A DNA stretch of 64,000 nucleotides from CAWATG01 sp963785035 (GCA_963785035.1 CAWATG010000015.1:186001-250000); one strand, 5' to 3'; positions 27,898-37,270 are shown, numbered from the stretch's first letter. The notes: generated by a model from the letters alone, not told the origin. Program-made: numbers and translations.

Positions 27898-29700
27898 GTG
27901 AACCCTGTTGATGACGAATCGGCGCTGCCGACGCGGCAAGGCCGGCGATGGTGGCGGCGACGATGGGGATGGCTCGTCGGCGTCGTCGTGCTTGTGGTCT
28001 GGGCGTCGGTGGCCGGGCTGATGATGTTGAACGCACGTCGTTCGGCGGATCAAGGCATCGTTCGCCTCGAGGCCTTCGAGCGGGAGATGACCGCAGCGAA
28101 GTTGATCCGTGGTGAGGGATTGGCCTCATTGCGAAAGGCAGAAGCTGACTTTTCCCGTGCGCGAGCGGACATCGAATCACCATTGCTCTGGCCCTTGAAG
28201 GTTGTGCCGATCATTGGCCGACAGCTGCGCAGCATCGACGCGCTCATCAGCTCGGCCGACACCGTCGTGAGCGCGGGTACACAAGCGGTGGCCGATGCAC
28301 GACGGGAGATCGATGGCAAGCAATCGTCGGGTGCGGGAAGGGTCCTGATCGCCAAACGACTCAACGGCATTGTCCAGCGAACCAATAGACGCTTGAGCAC
28401 GGTGGCGTTGGGGCCGTCGAAGGCGCTCGTGGGGCCGCTTGCCAGTGCGCGTGATCGCTTTGCGGAGAAGCTGGACAAGGTACGCGAGGCGCTCGCGGAG
28501 ACTGGTGAGGCGTCGCGCGGGATGACGGCGTTTCTCGGCGGACCGACTCGGTATCTCGTGATCGCTGCGAACAATGCCGAGATGCGTGCCGGTGCGGGCA
28601 TGTTCCTCAGTGTGGGGGAGTTGGTGGTGTCGGACGGCACCCTCCAGATCGACGAGATGAGGACGGTCACGGACCAACAATTGCCGTCGGGCGCTGTCAC
28701 GATTCGCGACGCGGATCTCCAGGCGCGCTGGGGGTGGATTGCACCGAACCAGGAGTGGCGCAACCTGGCGGCGTCACCCCGCTTTGCTGCCTCGGCAGAG
28801 TTGGCCGTCGAGATGTGGAAGGCGCGCACGGGTCGGGATGTCACGGGCGTACTCGTATTGGATCCAATCGCCCTTCGTGCGGTGCTCGAGGCCACTGGCC
28901 CGGTTGAGGTAGAGGGTGAGCAGATCAGCGCTGAGACGGTTGTCGACGAGATCCTGCATCGTCAGTACTTGGATCTTCCCCCGGGTTTTGGCGATGACCA
29001 GACCGCCCGCCGGGAACGCTTGAGCGAGATCGCCTCGGCGGCGATGCATGGCATTGATGGGAAAGCTTGGGATGTGTCCGTCATGGTCGAGCAGCTGCAG
29101 AGCGCGGCAAAGGGCCGCCATGTTCTCGCGTGGTCGAGCGATCCGGCTCAGCAGGCGGCATGGACCGCTGCCGGAATCGACGGGGCACTGCAATCCCATT
29201 CGCTGATGGCATCGCTGCAGAGCCAGGGCGGCAACAAGTTGGATCAGTTCCTCGAGCTGAATGGGGTGGTCGAGAGCGCCCCGGCGGCCAAGGGCGGTCG
29301 GGCAGTGACGCTCACCCTGACCATTGAGAACCATGTCCCGATGGGCGAGCCGCGGTATATCTCCGGTCCCACCTTTCAGCTTCCGGAAGGGGTGTACGCA
29401 GGGATCGTGGCCGTGAATGTCCCGGGTGCAGCCTCGGATCTGCGTTTCGAGGGTTCGCCGCGTCTGGTGGCGGCGGGTTCCGACGGTCCCACGACGGTGA
29501 TTGCCACTCGGGTCCTGGTGGCTCGAGGTCAAAAGGTCACGGTGGTCGTGACGTTCGTGCTGCCGCGTGGCGTGGATGCAGTGCGGATCGAGTCGTCGGC
29601 TCGGGTGCCGACGATCACCTGGAAGGCCGGCGCTCGGGTGTGGATTGATGACCACGCCCGCACGGTCCGCCTGAAGGAGGTGCGCCAAGAAGCGAAGTAG
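27898..29700 (+). CDS. DUF4012 membrane-anchored exported protein
   Basis: 600 residues. A basic N-terminus (RRWWRRRWGW) and one transmembrane helix (about 18-40) leave the rest outside the membrane. The DUF4012 region has FLGGPTRYLVIAANNAEMRA, GAGMFLSVGELVVSDG and LDPIALRAVLEATGPVEVEG. A C-terminal beta-rich domain follows (from about 480). DUF4012 proteins are common next to polysaccharide genes in actinobacteria, but their activity is unknown. GTG 27898 is chosen because TACGAT lies 8 nt upstream; the open frame further upstream overlaps the divergent nuclease. It is the first gene of the surface-polysaccharide region. Confidence 0.85.
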   Translation: MNPVDDESALPTRQGRRWWRRRWGWLVGVVVLVVWASVAGLMMLNARRSADQGIVRLEAFEREMTAAKLIRGEGLASLRKAEADFSRARADIESPLLWPLKVVPIIGRQLRSIDALISSADTVVSAGTQAVADARREIDGKQSSGAGRVLIAKRLNGIVQRTNRRLSTVALGPSKALVGPLASARDRFAEKLDKVREALAETGEASRGMTAFLGGPTRYLVIAANNAEMRAGAGMFLSVGELVVSDGTLQIDEMRTVTDQQLPSGAVTIRDADLQARWGWIAPNQEWRNLAASPRFAASAELAVEMWKARTGRDVTGVLVLDPIALRAVLEATGPVEVEGEQISAETVVDEILHRQYLDLPPGFGDDQTARRERLSEIASAAMHGIDGKAWDVSVMVEQLQSAAKGRHVLAWSSDPAQQAAWTAAGIDGALQSHSLMASLQSQGGNKLDQFLELNGVVESAPAAKGGRAVTLTLTIENHVPMGEPRYISGPTFQLPEGVYAGIVAVNVPGAASDLRFEGSPRLVAAGSDGPTTVIATRVLVARGQKVTVVVTFVLPRGVDAVRIESSARVPTITWKAGARVWIDDHARTVRLKEVRQEAK

Positions 29701-29753
29701 ATGGTACTATGACCCCAAAAGCCGCACAAGTCTGTTACGGGGTGAAAGACCTA

Positions 29754-29782
29754 TTGCACGTAGCGTGACTATTCGCTACTAT
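29754..29782 (+). promoter_or_regulatory. Strong promoter with inverted repeat in spacer
   Basis: TTGCAC (29754-29759), 17-nt spacer, TACTAT (29777-29782). The spacer carries an inverted repeat, GTAGCG (29760-29765) and CGCTAC (29774-29779), which would place a dimeric regulator between the -35 and -10 boxes. It drives the small LPXTG gene at 29819. Confidence 0.6.
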
Positions 29783-29818
29783 TAGTGTCAATTCATCCCT
29801 GGTGCGGAGGCAGATGTA

Positions 29819-30160
29819 GTGGCGTTCTCTCGACGATCAATCCGATTTGCGGCTGCCGGTGCGTTCGCGGCTTCGCTCGCGCTCCCTCTCGGTGCCGGGA
29901 TAGCGAGCGCGCAGGAAGTCTGTCCTACGGCATCGCCTTCTGACATCGCGTGCTCGCCGCCTCCGGTGGAGGTTCCCGAGGTCGGCAACTTCCCGGCGCA
30001 AGGCGAAGTCGCGGTCAAGGGTGTCAGTGCGTCGGCGTCTTCGGGCTTGCCGGTTACCGGCGGAGACGTCGCCGGCATGGCAACGCTCGGCGCTGTTGCG
30101 CTCGGCGCAGGTGGAATCATGGTTCGCGTTGGTCGGCGGCGCCGCGCCATCGAGGGATAG
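29819..30160 (+). CDS. Small LPXTG sortase-substrate surface protein
   Basis: 113 residues. A Sec signal peptide (basic start, Ala-rich core, cleavage near ASAQ, residues 29-32) is followed by a short mature part with two cysteines (EVCPTAS, IACSPPP) and a Pro/Val/Ser-rich stretch. LPVTG (77-81), a hydrophobic segment and the basic tail RVGRRRRAIEG complete the sorting signal. A sortase should link it to the cell wall; none is encoded in this window. The mature chain is only about 50 residues, so it may be a stalk or attachment peptide, not an enzyme. GGAGG 8 nt before GTG 29819 supports the start. It has its own strong promoter and precedes the initiating glycosyltransferase. Confidence 0.8.
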   Translation: MAFSRRSIRFAAAGAFAASLALPLGAGIASAQEVCPTASPSDIACSPPPVEVPEVGNFPAQGEVAVKGVSASASSGLPVTGGDVAGMATLGAVALGAGGIMVRVGRRRRAIEG

Positions 30161-30587
30161 GAGCGTTCGGAGAAGGAGCCGGCACCCACATAAGGGACAC
30201 TCCACGCGACGTGACACGCGTGGAACGTGCGCCCAGGTGCGTGAGTATGACGCGTCACAGCGGGCGTTAGGTGAAAGAAACCCGCAAGCGACAACGGGGA
30301 GCGTATTGGAACCTCACTTCGGAGGTAATGGTCACCAATGCACTCAACGGATTTTTTCGCAGATCGCCTATCACTCCGGTCGCTGGCCGTCTACAATCCG
30401 CCGCAAGAGAACTCATTTGGACATGAGTGCACGCGGAGGTTGTATTCGTCGTATCTCATCGGCGTGGCCGGAATGGATGTCGGACCTGGCAAGGACGTTT
30501 TCGGCACGGTTGATTCCGGTGTGATCAGACGTGTACGGGTGCCATGGAGGTGCTCGCTCCGCGATTCGCAATACACGACCTCGACGT
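30161..30587 (+). other. Intergenic leader before the initiating transferase
   Basis: 427 bp without a convincing gene. TACAAT at 30392-30397 is the best -10 candidate (no good -35), giving a leader of about 190 nt. A small hairpin (ACCTC/GAGGT) lies near 30310-30325. Short open frames show no codon bias or similarity. I recognise no riboswitch class. Confidence 0.4.
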
Positions 30588-32106
30588 ATGCAAGCGGAGA
30601 GTTTGGCGGACTGCGTGAGTAGCTCCCAGTCGTTTCATGAGCACAACGTGCCCGTGCCCGAGGTCGAACCGCTGCCACTTTTTCATGAAGCCGTGAATGC
30701 AGCGCCTGCGAGCGGCTTTGTTCTCCGTCGGATTCTCGTTCTTGGCGACGTTGTCGGTGTCGCATTGGCCTGGACGGTGGCTCTGTTCGTCACGGGTCGC
30801 AACCCGAGTCCTTTTGCGGGCCGGCCCGTTGCGCTTGCAGCGGCGGTTGCGGTCATGACAGTCGCCGGTCTTGCCGGTATTGCGTCACAACGTCTGTACC
30901 TCGCTCGGGTGTGTGGCGTCCGCGCCGTGGAGCTTGAGCGCCTCGGGCGCGCTTCGGTGCTCTCGGGCATGCTCGCCTACCTGGTTGCGCAGGTCTTGGA
31001 CCTCACCGTCACCGGGGTCCGTGCCGCTCTCGGCGGTCTGTTGATGTTCGTGCTCCTGGCGATGTTCCGTGGGGGATACGACGGTTGGCTCAAGTCAGCG
31101 CGTGCCAATGGACGGTTCACCCGTCCGATCGTCATCATCGGCGGGAACCAGGAGGGCTTCGAGCTCTACCGTCTGCTCTCCACACATCCTGAACTCGGCT
31201 TTCGCGTCAGCGGGATCGTCGGTTGCGGAGATCACCGCAGGATGTGGGCGACCGACGTGCCCTGGCTCGGCGAGATCGCCGATGCTGCCCGAGCGGTCAA
31301 GGCGACAGGATCGAACGGCGCAGTGATCGCTGCGAGCGCTGTTTCCTCCGAGCAGCTCAATGCGCTCACCCGCCAACTGCTCGCCAACGGCGTGCATGTC
31401 CATCTCTCGAGCGGCCTGAAGGGCATCGCGCAAAGTCGTCTGCGGTCGTTGCCACTGGCCTATGAGCCGCTGTTCTACCTCGAGCCGATTGCATTGACCG
31501 TGTGGCAGCTACGCGCGAAGCGCGCCATCGACATCGTCCTGGCCGGCGTTGCGCTCGTCATCGCGGCGCCGATCATGATCCTTGCAGCGATTGCGATCAA
31601 GGTGCAGGACCGCGGGCCGGTGTTTTTCCGACAGGAGCGCGTCGGGAAGGACGGTCGGAAGTTTCATGTGCGTCAAACTGCGCACGATGGTGCCGGACGC
31701 GGAAAGGATGCTCGTCGACATCACGAACGACAATGAGCGCAGCGACGGTCCGCTTTTCAAGCTGGCAGTAGACCCACGTCGAACGAAGGTCGGTCGGTTC
31801 CTGGAGACAACGAGCCTCGATGAGCTCCCACAGCTTTTCAATGTGCTGCGCGGTGAGATGAGCATGGTCGGCCCCCGTCCCGCGTTGCCTTCAGAGGTCG
31901 CCGCGTTCGACGAGGAATTGCACGCTCGCCACAGGGTTCCCCCAGGTATCACGGGGCTCTGGCAGGTCGAAGCACGTGACAACCCTTCGTTTCTGGCCTA
32001 CCGCCGCCTTGATCTCTTCTACGTCGAGAACTGGTCCGTCTCGCTCGACCTGGCAATTCTGTTGTCGACGGGCAAGGCGATTGCCATGCGAATCGTGCAT
32101 CGCTGA
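30588..32106 (+). CDS. Polyprenyl glycosylphosphotransferase, one break
   Basis: Transfers a sugar-1-phosphate to undecaprenyl phosphate to start the repeat unit. About 505 residues after correction: four to five membrane helices (from about residue 30 to 160), a CoA-binding-like Rossmann domain ([17 protein letters not shown]), a fifth helix ([19 protein letters not shown]) and the catalytic bacterial sugar transferase domain ([54 protein letters not shown]). One extra base near 31671 splits it between GRKFHV and [14 protein letters not shown] 30588 is the first plausible start; GTG 30615 is an alternative. It is the biosynthetic entry point of the surrounding polysaccharide region. Confidence 0.85.
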
Positions 32107-32262
32107 TCTGCGGGATTGCCCGCTCCTACAGACTGCGCGTTCGTGCACGTTGCGCATTCGGGGAACTCGGGCGGTCCTGCGAACGACGTAACGTGGTGGC
32201 GCACGCGCGTACCGATTGCCCATGGTGGGCCTGATCCTTGGATGCAGCATGTCGAGTTCAAT

Positions 32263-33216
32263 ATGGTGAGTTCCGCTTTTGCGGGCCGGCACGTCGTCGT
32301 GACGGGTGGCGCCGGGTTCATCGGCAGTCATGTCGTCGAACGATTGGTTGCTGAGCAGGCCGTCGTGACGGTGCTCGACAATGGCACCACCAGCGATTCC
32401 GAGAACCTTCGGTCTGTCGCGGGCGACTACGACTTTGTCGATGGCGACGTGCTCGATACCGAGGTGCTCGGACCCGTCATTGCGAAGGCTGATGCGATCT
32501 TCCACTTCGCGGCGAGTGCCTATTTACCGCCGTCGGTCGACGACCCGGAGATGGACCTGATGCAGAATTGCGTCGCGGTCCTGCGAATTCTTGAAGCAGC
32601 GCGTCGTTCGGGGCGCAGCCCGCGTGTCGTCATCATGTCGTCCGCAGCTGTCTATGGCGATCCGGTCCACCTGCCGGTTGCCGAGGACGATCCTCTTGTG
32701 CCGATCAGCCCCTACGGCGTGTCGAAACTTGCCGCTGAGCGCTACGCCGAGGTCTACGCAACCCTGCACGGCTTGCCGACGGCATCGCTTCGCGTGTTCT
32801 CGGCATACGGGCCACGGCAAAGGAAGCAGATCGTCTACGACTTCTTCGTCAAGCTCACCACCGATCCAACGAGTATGGAGATAATCGGTGACGGCGGACA
32901 ACGCCGCGACATGGTTTTCGTCGACGATATTGCCAGTGCTGCGATGGTGGTTGCGGAGCGTGGGCCAATGCATGGCGAGGTGTACAACGTGGCGTCGGGG
33001 GTCGACGTGTCGACGCTGGAGCTCGCTCGAGAACTCGCGCGCGTGTATGGCAAGGATCCCGAATTCACCTTCACGGGAGCAGTTCGCCTTGGTGATGCGC
33101 AACGATGGAGCGCGGACACCACACGTCTACGTGCGCTGAACTGGACGCCGGGAACGGATCTCTCGAGTGGTCTGGCACGTACGGCGGAGTGGTTCGCATC
33201 CACATACCAGGGTTGA
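32263..33216 (+). CDS. NAD-dependent sugar epimerase/dehydratase
   Basis: 317 residues, extended short-chain dehydrogenase. The NAD site is VVVTGGAGFIGSHVVE; the catalytic SSAAVYG and YGVSK (Tyr/Lys) and a C-terminal substrate domain (GDGGQRRDMVFVDDIASA, YNVASGVDVSTLELA) resemble UDP-glucose 4-epimerases and related enzymes. The substrate is probably a nucleotide sugar feeding the neighbouring glycosyltransferases. ATG 32263 starts right before the NAD-binding strand; ATG 32242 is also possible. Downstream of the initiating transferase on the same strand. Confidence 0.85.
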   Translation: MVSSAFAGRHVVVTGGAGFIGSHVVERLVAEQAVVTVLDNGTTSDSENLRSVAGDYDFVDGDVLDTEVLGPVIAKADAIFHFAASAYLPPSVDDPEMDLMQNCVAVLRILEAARRSGRSPRVVIMSSAAVYGDPVHLPVAEDDPLVPISPYGVSKLAAERYAEVYATLHGLPTASLRVFSAYGPRQRKQIVYDFFVKLTTDPTSMEIIGDGGQRRDMVFVDDIASAAMVVAERGPMHGEVYNVASGVDVSTLELARELARVYGKDPEFTFTGAVRLGDAQRWSADTTRLRALNWTPGTDLSSGLARTAEWFASTYQG

Positions 33217-33267
33217 GCGACGGGATCTCGTGGCGCCTCATCTGGATGACTGCGCGGAAGGCTGCCC

Positions 33268-34422
33268 GTGCGCATACTGATGGTGGTACGCAACCTCGAC
33301 TTCGGTGGCGTCGAGCGCCGCGCTGCTTCTCTGGCGTGCGGTTACGCGCGCAGCGGTCACGAGGTTCTGGTGGCGTGTTTGCGCGACGAAGGAATCTGGG
33401 CTCAAGAAGTGCGCGCGTGCGGAGCTGGTTTGCAGGTGATCGAGCGCACCAACGGCGCCGACCCCCGCGGACTACTCAGCCTGGCGCGCCTTGTCGGCTC
33501 ATTTGATCCCGACGTCATCGATGCGCACCAGACTCGCCCCAACATCCTGACCCCCTTGGCGTTGGACCTCAATGCCGGATTCGATCGTCTCGGATCGACT
33601 GCGCGGCGAGCTGTGCGGCGTCGAGCGCCGTATGTCGCCTCGTCGTACTTGATCGACAATTGGCGCAGCCCCGCAATCCGTGTTGCGGAGCGCTCGTCAC
33701 TGCGTCGTGCCGCCCGTGTCGTGACCGACAGCGGGCGTCTTGCCCAGGACCTACGAGAGCGAGCGCGCCTTGCCGAGAGCTCCGTTGTCGTGATTCCCAA
33801 TGGCGTCGCCGATGCCCGTGCTGCACGCTCGGCGCGTGCCGAGGTCGAGGCGCTTGTCGGCGGTTCGGGCCCCTTGGTTGTGCATGTCGGAAGGCTTCTT
33901 CCCTACAAGGGTCAGCGTGCGTTTCTCCGCGCCGCTGCGAGGGTCGTCGAAAACGGGCTCGAGGCGCGATTTCTTGTGGTGGGCGATGGTGACGAGGGCT
34001 ATACCGCGGAGCTGCGGGATCTCGCAGCAGCGGAGCCACTGGCCGGGCGCGCGGCGGTCATCGCTTGGGAGGGCGAGATCGGATCAATCCTGCAAGTGGC
34101 CGACGTGTTTACCCTCGCGAGCACCAAGGAGTCTCTGCCGTTATCAATTATCGAGGCGATGAGCGCGGGTCTGCCGGTCATTGCGACTGATGTCGGCGGT
34201 GTCGCCGAAGCGGTGACCGACGACGTGAATGGATACCTGTTGCCGACCACGTCCAACGGGCCGGATATCGGCGCGCTCGCCGGGGCGCTGACCCGTGTCA
34301 TTGCCGACGCGGCGTTGCGGAGGCGTCTGGGTGATGTGGGACGGCAGCGCTTCGAAGTGGATTACTCCGTCTCCACGATGGTGCAGCGTGCCCTCGAAGT
34401 ACTGACCGCAGCAGCGCGGTAG
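33268..34422 (+). CDS. Glycosyltransferase family 4
   Basis: 384 residues, GT-B fold. The N-terminal acceptor domain has NLDFGGVERRAASLA. The C-terminal nucleotide-sugar domain has VVHVGRLLPYKGQ, and ESLPLSIIEAMSAGLPVIA includes the conserved Glu-x7-Glu type donor motif. No membrane helix, so a cytosolic face enzyme. GTG 33268; 51 nt after the epimerase. Its last codons form the left arm of a perfect 17-bp inverted repeat. Confidence 0.88.
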   Translation: MRILMVVRNLDFGGVERRAASLACGYARSGHEVLVACLRDEGIWAQEVRACGAGLQVIERTNGADPRGLLSLARLVGSFDPDVIDAHQTRPNILTPLALDLNAGFDRLGSTARRAVRRRAPYVASSYLIDNWRSPAIRVAERSSLRRAARVVTDSGRLAQDLRERARLAESSVVVIPNGVADARAARSARAEVEALVGGSGPLVVHVGRLLPYKGQRAFLRAAARVVENGLEARFLVVGDGDEGYTAELRDLAAAEPLAGRAAVIAWEGEIGSILQVADVFTLASTKESLPLSIIEAMSAGLPVIATDVGGVAEAVTDDVNGYLLPTTSNGPDIGALAGALTRVIADAALRRRLGDVGRQRFEVDYSVSTMVQRALEVLTAAAR

Positions 34423-34437
34423 TACTTCGAGGGCACG
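34387..34437. terminator. Perfect 17-bp inverted repeat between convergent genes
   Basis: CGTGCCCTCGAAGTACT (34387-34403) is the exact reverse complement of 34421-34437. The 17-nt loop itself folds (ACCGC/GCGGT), giving a 51-nt hairpin. It overlaps the end of the glycosyltransferase gene (stop 34420-34422) and lies 7 nt past the stop of the convergent gene. Most likely a bidirectional terminator; there is no U-tract. Confidence 0.75.
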
Positions 34438-34444
34438 TCAATGC

Positions 34445-36168
34445 CTACAGCGGTGGCGGCGAGGCGCTGAGCTGTGCCGGCGTCGCGGTTGTGGTGTTGA
34501 AGGCCGCCCATTCGTTCGTGACGAACTTGAACTTGCCGATGCTTGCGCCACGGTTGTTCGGCCAGTTTGCGCTCAGACTGGCCCAGTAGTCGACGCCGCT
34601 ACCGGCGAGGAGGTGCTGTGACCAGAAAGCGCGATCGTCGGGACCATTGGGGTTGTCGAGGATGAGCCGCGCCTGGAACGTGCCGTAGACCGCGGCGACG
34701 TCGTTGGCAGGGATCGTCCCGCGGGGAGCCCAGAAGTGCCATGCATTACGGCCCGCAGAGAAGTCAAGCTTGCCGCTCACGCCTTCGGACTCGGTCCGCA
34801 CCGACATCGGATTCGAGACGTTCCCCCCGAAGTCCTCCCGGTATGCGTCTCCCTTCTCCGCTCCCGAGGTGACCAGGATCCATTTTCCAGTGCTCCTGGA
34901 GAGCAACCAACACTGCACGGCACGCACCTGCACGCGGGTGTTTCCGGTTCCCGGGTTCAACCCCTGGTTTTGCGGAAGCCCGTCGGCGAAGAGCACGCCC
35001 CATGTGACGGCGGACTGCATGCCGGCGTTGTCATTACCCACCTGGATCTCAGGACCGGGTTTCCACGAGTAACCATCAGGAAGGGGAATGACACCCTCGT
35101 GGAATCCACGCTGGTCCGATGCGATCAGGGCAACTGAGTTGATCCCGCCCGACGGTGGCTGTGGTGCGTGTCCGGTTTGGGCGCACCTGGCTTGCGGGGC
35201 CTGATCGGATGCACGCGGCCTCGGCGACTCACGACGTAGTAGCCGCGACGCTGAGCAGTGGTAGCCAGTGCCACGGCGTCGGAATCCAACATCCCGGTCG
35301 CAGCACCGTGGAACTCCGCGTCTCCGTAGGAGTAGACGCCACCATTTCGGGTCAAGAGGTAGTAGCCCATACCCGAATCGGTTGACGCGATCGAAGTCAC
35401 GGCGTCGAGGTGGGGGATCACACCCACGGCGCTGCCGAGGAACTTGGCGTCGCCGAACGAGAACACGCCCCCGTCGGAGGCAACGAGCCAGTAACCCTTA
35501 CCGCTTGGTGTCGCGGCCATCGCGACGATTGGGCGGTTGAGCGGCATTCCGCCGGTCGAACCGCGGAAAATGGCATCGCCGTAGGAGAAGACGCCACCGT
35601 CGCGAGCCACCTGCCAGTAGCCCTTACCGCTCGGCGTCGATGCCATCCCGACGACTGGCTGGTTGAGACGAATGTCGCCGGCGGAACCGTGAAAGGCTGC
35701 GTCTCCATAGGAGAACACGCCGCCATCGCCGGCAGTCATCCAGTAGCCGCGACCGCCAGGTGTCGTAGCCGAGTCCACGATGGGGCTGGCGAGGCGCAGG
35801 GTCGAGGCTGCGCCGAAGAATTGTGCGGAGCCGTAGGAGTAGATGGCGCCGTCAGCTGCGATCTCCCAGTAGCCCGACCCGTCGGGGGTGGAGACCATGG
35901 AGACGATGTTCTGGACGGTCGGTTGGTTCTCGGCGGATCCGAAGTAGCCGACCTCATTGGAAGGTGTCGAGGGTTCGGCAGTGGCGGTCGAGACCGCACG
36001 AGCCAATGTCGTCGCTCTTGCAGGAGATGTGGCGCTTGCGGGGGCGTCGCCCAGTGAGAGTCCGAGGGATACGGAACCGGTGGCGACGATGGTGGCGAGA
36101 AGAGCCCCACCCCAGCGCTGTATATGTCGTTTGGTGTTTTTGGGCGCGTTCGACCAAGGCTGCAACAT
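34445..36168 (-). CDS. Exported propeller-repeat protein with unknown domain
   Basis: After removing one frame break (a missing base near 35200-35240) this is one protein of about 574 residues. N-terminal export helix about 20-45; Ala/Thr linker; six repeats of about 42 residues (GYW/GYY at 99, 141, 183, 225, 268, 309; consensus GYWxVAxDGGVFSYGDAxFxGS..LNxPIVxMAxTPSGK), probably a beta-propeller. A C-terminal domain starts at about INSVALIASDQRGFHEGVIP and runs through GRNAWHFW and RLILDNPNGPDDRAFW. That domain is closely similar to the product of the next gene upstream. Without the break the C-terminal part has no good start codon. AGGGAGG 7 nt before the ATG. The family is not one I can name. 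Confidence 0.65.
35215..35949 (-). repeat. Six propeller-like 42-residue repeats
   Basis: Six copies of a 41-43-residue unit (about 126 bp each) in the exported protein. The middle four are most alike (GGVFSYGDAxF); the outer copies are more diverged. DNA copies are similar but not identical, so this is an old amplification. Confidence 0.8.
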
Positions 36169-36194
36169 GTGTTGTCCTCCCTAAGTGACCCGAG

Positions 36195-36215
36195 AAGAAC
36201 AGCTGAACTGTTCTT
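36195..36215. promoter_or_regulatory. 8-bp inverted repeat upstream of propeller gene
   Basis: AAGAACAG, loop CTGAA, CTGTTCTT, 27 nt before the ATG at 36168 and just upstream of the Shine-Dalgarno sequence on the minus strand. Could be a terminator for the upstream paralogue or an operator/attenuator. No U-run follows. Confidence 0.4.
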
Positions 36216-36338
36216 GGAGATCCTCTGTCTCCGAGGCGTGCACTCAAGAGAGGTCATCGACCCTGGGCGCCGAAAACTTGAACGGCTAAACGGGATGAGG
36301 CGCGAGGTATCGGTAAAAAAGGACGGTGACGCTTGGCT

Positions 36339-37268
36339 CTAAGGAGCTTCAGCGAGCGGGGGCGGCGTTGCCCGCAGCTGCTCGGCAGTTGCCGTCGTCG
36401 TGTTGAAGGCCCGCCATTGCGACGTCACGAACTTGAAGCGGCCGATGCTGGCTCCGCGGTTGGTTGGCCACGGCGAGCCGAGTGTCTGCCAGTAGTCGAT
36501 ACCGGCGCCGGCGAGAAGGCGTGACGACCAGAAACTTCGGTCATCGGGTCCGTTCGGGTCGTCGAGGATCAAACGGGCCTGGAACGTCCCGAACATGGCC
36601 GCGATGTCGGTTGGATCAAGCGTCCCGCGGGGGTTCCAGAAATGCCATGCGTTGCGCCCAGCACTGAAATCGAGCTTGGCGCTGATGCCTTCGGGTTCCG
36701 AACGAACGTCGATCGGTCCTGCACTGTTGTGTCCGAAGTTCTCGGGATAGGCGCCGCCGGACTCCTCCTTGTCGGCGATCAAGTGCCAGGACCCGGTCGC
36801 CTTCGAGAGCAGCCACGTTTGGATCCCGCGCACCTGGACGCGTGTGTTCCCAGTCTCTGGACGCAAGGCGGCGTTGGTCCGGCGCCCGTCGACGAAGAGC
36901 ACGCCCCAGGTAACGGCAGCGCGCATTGAGGCTGCGTTGTTGCCGACCTGAATCACCGGCACGTGTTTCCAGTCGACAAGTGGATCCAAAGGCAACACGC
37001 CGTTGTGGGCACGCTGTTGGTCCGAGACGATCAGGTCGACCGAGTTCAGCGGACCAGGTTTCGATGTTGTTTCCGGTTGTTGCACAGCGGGTCTGGACGT
37101 CGCGGGGTTGCGGTGTTGACCGGTCGTTTCGGGGCTCGATGACGGATTCGCAAAAATTCCGATGTCGAATGCGAACATGACGAGCAACGTTGCACCGCTC
37201 AGAGTGGCAAGCGCCTTCAGGAGCGTCCTCCTCCGGCGGCGACGCCGGCGCCGTGAACGAGTGCGCAT
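36339..37268 (-). CDS. Exported paralogue of the C-terminal domain
   Basis: 309 residues: a run of about 11 arginines, one membrane helix (about 17-40), a Pro/Thr/Gln linker, then a domain of about 230 residues from LNSVDLIVSDQQRAHNGVLP to the end. It aligns along its full length with the C-terminal domain of the neighbouring gene: AAVTWGVLF, GNTRVQVRGIQ, KLDFSAGRNAWHFW, GTFQARLILDDPNGPDDRSF, NRGASIGRFKFVT, AFNTTTAT. I do not recognise the family. ATG 37268 lies 2 nt after the stop of the glycosyltransferase gene, implying coupled expression. Likely a surface protein acting in polysaccharide assembly or attachment. Confidence 0.7.
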   Translation of the reverse strand: MRTRSRRRRRRRRRTLLKALATLSGATLLVMFAFDIGIFANPSSSPETTGQHRNPATSRPAVQQPETTSKPGPLNSVDLIVSDQQRAHNGVLPLDPLVDWKHVPVIQVGNNAASMRAAVTWGVLFVDGRRTNAALRPETGNTRVQVRGIQTWLLSKATGSWHLIADKEESGGAYPENFGHNSAGPIDVRSEPEGISAKLDFSAGRNAWHFWNPRGTLDPTDIAAMFGTFQARLILDDPNGPDDRSFWSSRLLAGAGIDYWQTLGSPWPTNRGASIGRFKFVTSQWRAFNTTTATAEQLRATPPPLAEAP

Positions 37269-37270
37269 GT

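Noticed and set aside
36195..36215. LexA (SOS) box before the propeller gene
   Set aside because: GAAC and GTTC are 9 nt apart, not the 4 nt of the actinobacterial SOS box.
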